DNA of 11,101 nucleotides, from NCBI GenBank assembly GCA_946478915.1, contig CAMLER010000102.1, positions 1 to 11,101 on the forward strand. The letters run 5' to 3'. Position 1 is the stretch's first letter; each line of letters begins with the position of its first letter. Below, in pieces: positions 7,178 to 11,101 of this stretch. This stretch comes from an uncultured Chryseolinea sp. (lineage in GTDB: Bacteria; Bacteroidota; Bacteroidia; Cytophagales; Cyclobacteriaceae). A program made the position numbers and the translations under genes. The notes beneath the pieces were generated by a model. It did no database searches, was not told the DNA's origin, and saw nothing but the letters and a program-made list of their open reading frames with translations.

Positions 7178-8941
7178 ATGAAAAAGAAATATTTGTGGTT
7201 TACACTGATAGGTCTGATGTTCGTACAATGTGAACTGGAACAAGAACCCCAGGCGACCACACCAAAATCTGCGGTATTTGGTAATGAAAGCGGATTACAA
7301 CTGTACGCCTATTCCTTCTATTCCATATTGCCTCAAGGTAGCACCCGATTAGATGCCATGGCAGATTATATGGCAGTCCGGACAGTTTCCGACTTTATCA
7401 GAAAAGATGCCTTTGCACCAGTTTTAAGTACAGGATGGACGTGGACGGATCTGAGAAATATTAATTATTTCATTGTGAATAACAATGATCCAAGGGTACC
7501 CAGTGAGGCACGAGCACATTATCAGGCTGTAGCAAGATTTTTCAGAGCGTACTTTTACTTTGAAAAAATAGTGCGCTTCGGAGATGTTCCGTGGATAAAC
7601 AAACCTCTTGACGTGGCAGACGAGGAGTTGTATGGCGAACGTGATCCCAGAGCCTTGGTTATGGATTCCGTAATGGCTGACATTAATTATGCGTGTGCTA
7701 ATCTCCGGTCGGGCAATGATCCCACCCGAAGTCTGATAACAAAATGGGTTGCCTATGCATTTAAATCGCGGTTAAGTTTGTTTGAGGGGACCTTTAGAAA
7801 ATATCATACTGAACTTTCTCTCGAAGGAACTGCCAATGACTGGTTGAATGAGGCAGCCACGGCCGCCAAAGCTGTAATCGATGAGGGAGGATACTCTATC
7901 AACACAACTGGTGGGCTAGGTAAGTCTTACAGACAGGTATTTATTAACCCGGCGCCTGTTGCCAGTGAGGTAATCTTAGCATCGGTGATGGATCTTACCT
8001 TAAACGAATTAAACGATGCCAATTGGTACTGGACTAGTGGTACGTATGGCGATAAGGCTAGTTTAACAAGAACCTTTGTCCACACGTATTTGAACATCGA
8101 CGGTACGCCTTTCACCAGTACTCCCGGGTACGAATCCATGTTATTTAAAGACGAAGTGAAGAATAGAGATCTGCGGCTTGCCCAAACCATCAGGTCAGGT
8201 GATTACAAAAGAATTAGTAATGGAGTTCAGATTCCAGCTCCGCCACTTTTTACTTATACTTATACAGGATACCAGCCAATAAAATGGGCGCTTGATGACA
8301 TGTATTATGATACGCGGGATCTAAATATAAATTCTATCCCAATGATCCGCTATGCTGAGGTGTTATTGAACTATGCTGAAGCAAAAGCAGAACTGGGAAC
8401 GTTAACGGATGACGATTGGGCTGCAACGGTCGGTGTGTTGCGAGCCAGAGGCGGTATAACAGCCGGCCTCGAATCGAAACCATCTTTAGTCGATCCTTAT
8501 TTGCAGTCCGTATACTTTCCGGATATTTCTGATCCGTCAATTCTTGAGATCAGAAGGGAACGCGGTGTCGAATTATCCCTGGAAGGATTTCGATTTAAAG
8601 ATATATTAAGATGGAAACGTGGTGAACTGATGGAACAGGAGTGGAATGGATTTTATGTTCCGGCGCTGAATACCGCTATGGATTTAAATGAAGACGGTAT
8701 AAACGATGTTGCCTTCTATCAAGGGACTAAGCCTGATCTAGGAGCAGGGATAACCTATGTTGATGTTTCACCAATGGTGGACGGCAAAGTTAATCCACAG
8801 CTTTTGAAAAACGGAACCTCCGGAGAGTTAACCTGGCTTAATAATATTCCGAGAGAATGGGATGATAAAATGTATTATTACCCCATTCCGCAAACAGACG
8901 TGATAGCAAATCCGAATTTGGATCAAAATCCTGGTTGGTAG
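7178..8941 (+). CDS. SusD/RagB family surface nutrient-binding lipoprotein
   Basis: This is the 587-residue ligand-binding partner of the SusC transporter. A type II signal peptide (MKKKYLWFTLIGLMFVQC) places the lipidated Cys at 18, followed by ELEQE, acidic as in surface-exposed Bacteroidota lipoproteins. An N-terminal SusD-like helical (TPR) domain carries RAYFYFEKIVRFGDVPW (about 123-139). The C-terminal SusD domain has RYAEVLLNYAEAKAELG, EIRRERGVELSLEGFRFKD (about 457-475) and the classic end YYPIPQTDVIANPNLDQNPGW. A DLNEDGIND motif near 502-510 could bind calcium. I chose the ATG at 7178 because it gives the standard MKKK signal start, 20 bases after the susC stop. An in-frame ATG at 7169 would add only Met-Thr-Ile and cannot be excluded. 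Ligand identity is not predictable from sequence alone. Confidence 0.95.
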   Translation: MKKKYLWFTLIGLMFVQCELEQEPQATTPKSAVFGNESGLQLYAYSFYSILPQGSTRLDAMADYMAVRTVSDFIRKDAFAPVLSTGWTWTDLRNINYFIVNNNDPRVPSEARAHYQAVARFFRAYFYFEKIVRFGDVPWINKPLDVADEELYGERDPRALVMDSVMADINYACANLRSGNDPTRSLITKWVAYAFKSRLSLFEGTFRKYHTELSLEGTANDWLNEAATAAKAVIDEGGYSINTTGGLGKSYRQVFINPAPVASEVILASVMDLTLNELNDANWYWTSGTYGDKASLTRTFVHTYLNIDGTPFTSTPGYESMLFKDEVKNRDLRLAQTIRSGDYKRISNGVQIPAPPLFTYTYTGYQPIKWALDDMYYDTRDLNINSIPMIRYAEVLLNYAEAKAELGTLTDDDWAATVGVLRARGGITAGLESKPSLVDPYLQSVYFPDISDPSILEIRRERGVELSLEGFRFKDILRWKRGELMEQEWNGFYVPALNTAMDLNEDGINDVAFYQGTKPDLGAGITYVDVSPMVDGKVNPQLLKNGTSGELTWLNNIPREWDDKMYYYPIPQTDVIANPNLDQNPGW

Positions 8942-8946
8942 CATTA

Positions 8947-8988
8947 ACTAATAACTGCATTGGACGTAAGTCCTTTGCAGTTATTGGT
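8947..8988 (+). promoter_or_regulatory. Strong intercistronic hairpin between susD and the hydrolase gene
   Basis: Perfect 10-base arms AATAACTGCA (8950-8959) and TGCAGTTATT (8976-8985) extend outward by ACT/GGT (one G-T wobble). After a TT/TT mismatch they extend inward by GGAC/GTCC, capped by loop GTAA, a GNRA-type tetraloop. The stem fills most of the 64-base gap. The following GGTATTAACAAAC is no T-run, so this is not an ordinary terminator. Likely roles are protecting the 3' end of a processed susCD message or lowering expression of the downstream gene; both are inferred. Confidence 0.55.
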
Positions 8989-9005
8989 ATTAACAAACTA
9001 AAGAT

Positions 9006-9869
9006 ATGACACAAGTAAATTTTAGTAAGCGTGTAATCCTTACGTTACTTATTGTTTTTGCGTTTCAAAATTCCGACGCTCAATCAAACAAGGATATACC
9101 GTTTACAATCATAACATATAATATTCGATATAATAATCCTGGCGATGGGATTAATGCCTGGCCATTAAGAAAGGATAAGGTTTCTGGCCTGCTTAAATTT
9201 CATAAAGCAGATATTTTTAATGTTCAGGAAGCTTTGCCAGATCAAATGGATGACCTGGCAGCTCAATTTCCAGATTTTGAATATGTAGGCGTCGGTCGTG
9301 ATGATGGAAAAAGGCTAGGTGAGCACATGGGTATTTTTTACAGGAAGTCAAGATTTGAGAAAATTACGGATGGCATGTTCTGGTTAAGCGAAACGCCGAC
9401 GAAGCCTGGCTTTGGGTGGGACGCCGTTTGCAACAGAACGGTGACGTGGATTAAGCTAAAAGATAAACTGACTGGGAAAACTTTTTTTGTATTTGATACC
9501 CATTTTGATCATCGTGGTGTCAAAGCGCGTGAGGAAGCAGCAAAACTTATACTTAATTCCATTAAGGAGATCAATAAAGAAAATCAGCCACTGATTTTAA
9601 CGGGCGATCTTAACCTGGTTAAAACTTCAGGTCCTGTTCAATCTATACTGAAAGAATTAAATGACGCAAAAGATAAATCGCAAACAACTCCTTATGGGCC
9701 CGACGGAACAAGCGGTGGATTTGAGGTAAAACTTCCTACAAAAACAATCGACTATATTTTTATAAATGATGGAGTACTTGTTCTTCGGCATGGTGTGTTG
9801 TCAGATTCGTACGGAATGTTTTATCCCTCCGACCATCTTCCGGTCTTGGCTGAGGTAAGGATTCTTTAG
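9006..9869 (+). CDS. Secreted endonuclease/exonuclease/phosphatase (EEP) family hydrolase
   Basis: The 287-residue product is a metal-dependent phosphoester hydrolase of the EEP (DNase I / sphingomyelinase-like) superfamily. A signal peptide (hydrophobic 9-20, probable cut after SDAQ near 26) sends it out of the cytoplasm. Family landmarks occur in order: Asn39 in TYNIRYNN, metal-binding Glu75 in NVQEALP, Arg144 in NRTVTW, His166 and Asp168 in DTHFDHRG, Asp201 and Asn203 in TGDLNL, Asp249 in IDYIF, and the catalytic Asp276-His277 in PSDHLPVLAEV. All key residues are present, so it should be active. Family members cleave nucleic acids, phospholipid heads, inositol phosphates or other phosphodiesters, and sequence alone does not choose among them. 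It lies 64 bases after susD, most likely in the same operon, and so may release or trim the ligand imported by SusC/SusD. It is the last gene of the operon. Confidence 0.93.
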   Translation: MTQVNFSKRVILTLLIVFAFQNSDAQSNKDIPFTIITYNIRYNNPGDGINAWPLRKDKVSGLLKFHKADIFNVQEALPDQMDDLAAQFPDFEYVGVGRDDGKRLGEHMGIFYRKSRFEKITDGMFWLSETPTKPGFGWDAVCNRTVTWIKLKDKLTGKTFFVFDTHFDHRGVKAREEAAKLILNSIKEINKENQPLILTGDLNLVKTSGPVQSILKELNDAKDKSQTTPYGPDGTSGGFEVKLPTKTIDYIFINDGVLVLRHGVLSDSYGMFYPSDHLPVLAEVRIL

Positions 9870-9952
9870 CCTGCGGTTTTAGGTGATTCTGTATGTCCCT
9901 GTTCCTGCTATGTTTTTAGAATAACCTGCTATTCGTATCGATGTCAGACATG

Positions 9953-9976
9953 CTTTTATTCTAAGTGGAATAAAGG
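9953..9976. terminator. Possible weak hairpin terminator between convergent genes
   Basis: CTTTTATTC (9953-9961) pairs with GAATAAAGG (9968-9976) around loop TAAGTG, nine pairs including one G-T. It lies 84 bases after the hydrolase stop and 68 bases beyond the greB stop on the other strand, between convergent genes. The stem is AT-rich and has no long T-run on either strand, so termination is only a guess. The rest of the 174-base gap shows nothing else. Confidence 0.3.
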
Positions 9977-10043
9977 AACGCCGAAATGATGATCAACCTG
10001 TACTCAGTGAAAAAAGCTAGACTGATCTCAATAAAATCTGACG

Positions 10044-10517
10044 TTATTTCTGGTACTCGATTTTTATTACACGCCAAACGAATTCCCCCGCACCTGTTTT
10101 CACCACGACCTCGTCGCCCACTTCTTTTTTCATCAGCGCATGCGCCATAGGTGAATCGATAGAAATGTAATCTTTGGTATCGAAGATCTCATCATAGCCC
10201 ACAATACGGAAGCGTTTTCGTCCGGCTTTTGCATTTTCAATTTCTACCCAGGCGCCGAACAACACTTTTCCTTCCTGAAAAGGTGTGTACTCCACAACTT
10301 TTAAATCGTCGATACACTTGCGCAGGTAAAGTATACGCCGGTCAATCTCTCGCAGGCGCTTTTTGTTGTAATGATAATCTGCATTTTCAGAACGGTCGCC
10401 CAGGCTTGCGGCCCAGGATACCTTTTGAGTGGTTTCCGGTCGTTCAACGCGCCACAGATGGTCTAACTCTGCCTTTAGCTTTTCCAAACCTTCCGGGGTT
10501 ATGAGGGGTGTTTTCAT
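10044..10517 (-). CDS. greB: Transcription elongation factor GreB
   Basis: The 157-residue cytoplasmic factor enters the RNA polymerase secondary channel and stimulates cleavage of backtracked RNA, rescuing stalled complexes. The N-terminal antiparallel coiled coil (about 1-77) carries the tip motif SLGDRSENADYHYNKKRLRE with the two functional acids Asp41 and Glu44. The C-terminal FKBP-like domain (about 80-157) has GAWVEIEN, FRIVGYDEIFDTKDYISID and MKKEVGDEVVVKTGAGEFVW. Length and motifs (LWRVERPE, WAASLGDRSENADY, FGAWVEIE) match GreB rather than GreA, and agree closely with E. coli GreB as I remember it. An upstream Bacteroidota -7 box and the terminator behind it make this a single-gene transcription unit. 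A decayed second copy in the same orientation lies at 2951-3208. Confidence 0.95.
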   Translation of the reverse strand: MKTPLITPEGLEKLKAELDHLWRVERPETTQKVSWAASLGDRSENADYHYNKKRLREIDRRILYLRKCIDDLKVVEYTPFQEGKVLFGAWVEIENAKAGRKRFRIVGYDEIFDTKDYISIDSPMAHALMKKEVGDEVVVKTGAGEFVWRVIKIEYQK

Positions 10518-10558
10518 TGATACAGTAAAGATTTCGACTTAGCATTTTTCCTCTACCG

Positions 10559-10566
10559 CAAAAGTA
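10559..10566 (-). promoter_or_regulatory. Bacteroidota-type -7 promoter box for greB
   Basis: On the minus strand these bases read TACTTTTG, an exact match to the Bacteroidota consensus TAnnTTTG. It lies 42-49 bases before the greB ATG, which would give a 5' leader of about 35 bases. The -33 element is weak: no TTTG or TTG sits 17-20 bases upstream. The box lies between the GH20 terminator and greB, as expected for an independent unit. Confidence 0.5.
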
Positions 10567-10616
10567 TGCATAAATAATAACGGTGAATCTATACGCAACG
10601 TATCGGGTGACTTCAC

Positions 10617-10642
10617 AAAAAAAATCCCGCACGAAGCGGGAA
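10617..10642 (-). terminator. Rho-independent terminator of the GH20 gene
   Basis: Read on the minus strand, TCCCGC-TTCGT-GCGGGA forms a six-pair G+C-rich stem (10625-10641), followed immediately by a run of eight T (10617-10624). It begins seven bases after the GH20 stop codon, a classical intrinsic terminator. It also insulates greB from the gene upstream of it. Confidence 0.88.
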
Positions 10643-10648
10643 GTTCTT

Positions 10649-11101
10649 TTATTGAGACTTTGTTTCATCCGCCCACTCAACTTTCGGGGATCGATAAAAA
10701 TCAATTCCCATTGCTTTCCAGGGCTTGGCGTGATTGGCAAGCCGTACTTTGTAATCGTCCCAGTTTCTGGAAGATGACGGTGTCCACCCGATCTCTGCGA
10801 CGCCCGCTAGTCGAGGGAATACAAGGTATTCAATATCATCCATGTTAAGAACAGTTTCGGTCCAGAGTGGTGCTTCAACCCCCATGATTTGTTCCCGCTC
10901 GATACCGGGAACCAGTTTAGCGGGATCCCATTGATATGATGAATCGACTTCGATGAACGCAGCCCAATTTAGTCCAATGCGCGATGTTGAATCGTATTGC
11001 ATGTCGAGATAAACTTTCGTCGATGGCGAGAAAATAAGTCGCGCACCTTTCTCAGCGGCCGTAGTGGCATGTTCGCGCGAATGCCAGAATTGAACTAAAG
11101 T
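10649..11101 (-). CDS. GH20 beta-N-acetylhexosaminidase, C-terminal part (runs off the window)
   Basis: 150 residues of the C-terminal end are present; the frame is open to the last base of the window. It reads like the end of a GH20 catalytic barrel: FSPSTKVYLDMQYD, then GLNWAAFIEVDSSYQWDP, then GVEAPLWTETV, then DDIEYLVFPRLAGVAEIGW and RNWDDYKVRLANH near the end. The LWTE motif (Trp codon 10862-10864, Glu codon 10856-10858) supplies the tryptophan and glutamate that line the GlcNAc-binding subsite in GH20 enzymes. The catalytic Asp-Glu pair would lie upstream, outside the window. GH20 enzymes remove terminal beta-linked GlcNAc or GalNAc from chitin oligomers and glycans. Export cannot be judged without the N-terminus. 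A strong terminator follows at once. Whether it serves the SusC/SusD operon across greB is unknown. Confidence 0.93.
   Translation of the reverse strand, partial: TLVQFWHSREHATTAAEKGARLIFSPSTKVYLDMQYDSTSRIGLNWAAFIEVDSSYQWDPAKLVPGIEREQIMGVEAPLWTETVLNMDDIEYLVFPRLAGVAEIGWTPSSSRNWDDYKVRLANHAKPWKAMGIDFYRSPKVEWADETKSQ

Overview
The window reads as Bacteroidota chromosome, most like a Cytophagales-type environmental bacterium (lineage inferred). Three things point there. There is an adjacent SusC/SusD outer-membrane uptake pair. Lipoprotein signals have acidic residues just after the lipobox cysteine. Genes start after A-rich leaders without Shine-Dalgarno sequences, and one perfect Bacteroidota -7 box (TAnnTTTG) lies before greB. 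No RNA genes, CRISPR arrays or insertion sequences were seen.

Layout. Positions 1-392 hold no recognisable gene. Next come two minus-strand genes: a DoxX-family membrane protein (393-875) and a Crp/Fnr-type regulator (1214-1798). A plus-strand FISUMP-type lipoprotein gene follows (2152-2769), with a leader that can form two competing hairpins. The 1.07 kb from 2770 to 3836 has no intact gene but contains two clear gene relics. One is the C-terminal domain of a second greB on the minus strand (2951-3208). The other is the C-terminal tail of a FecR-type anti-sigma factor on the plus strand (3474-3691). Both carry in-frame stops and frameshifts.

The core is a plus-strand operon: SusC-type TonB-dependent transporter (3837-7157), SusD-type surface lipoprotein (7178-8941), and a secreted endonuclease/exonuclease/phosphatase (EEP) family hydrolase (9006-9869). 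A strong hairpin sits between susD and the hydrolase gene. SusD should capture a ligand at the cell surface and SusC import it with TonB energy, while the exported hydrolase acts outside the cytoplasm. The substrate cannot be told from sequence. The hydrolase fold makes a phosphodiester- or phosphate-bearing substrate possible.

On the right, the minus strand carries an intact greB (10044-10517) with its own promoter. Beyond it a rho-independent terminator (10617-10642) closes a GH20 beta-N-acetylhexosaminidase gene that runs off the window end (10649-11101).

The most notable result is that the transporter operon is bracketed by an intact and a decayed greB in the same orientation, and that the fecR gene that probably once controlled the transporter has been lost by mutation. 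This looks like a locus that was rearranged and then cut off from its original sigma/anti-sigma switch. I found no convincing wholly new system.
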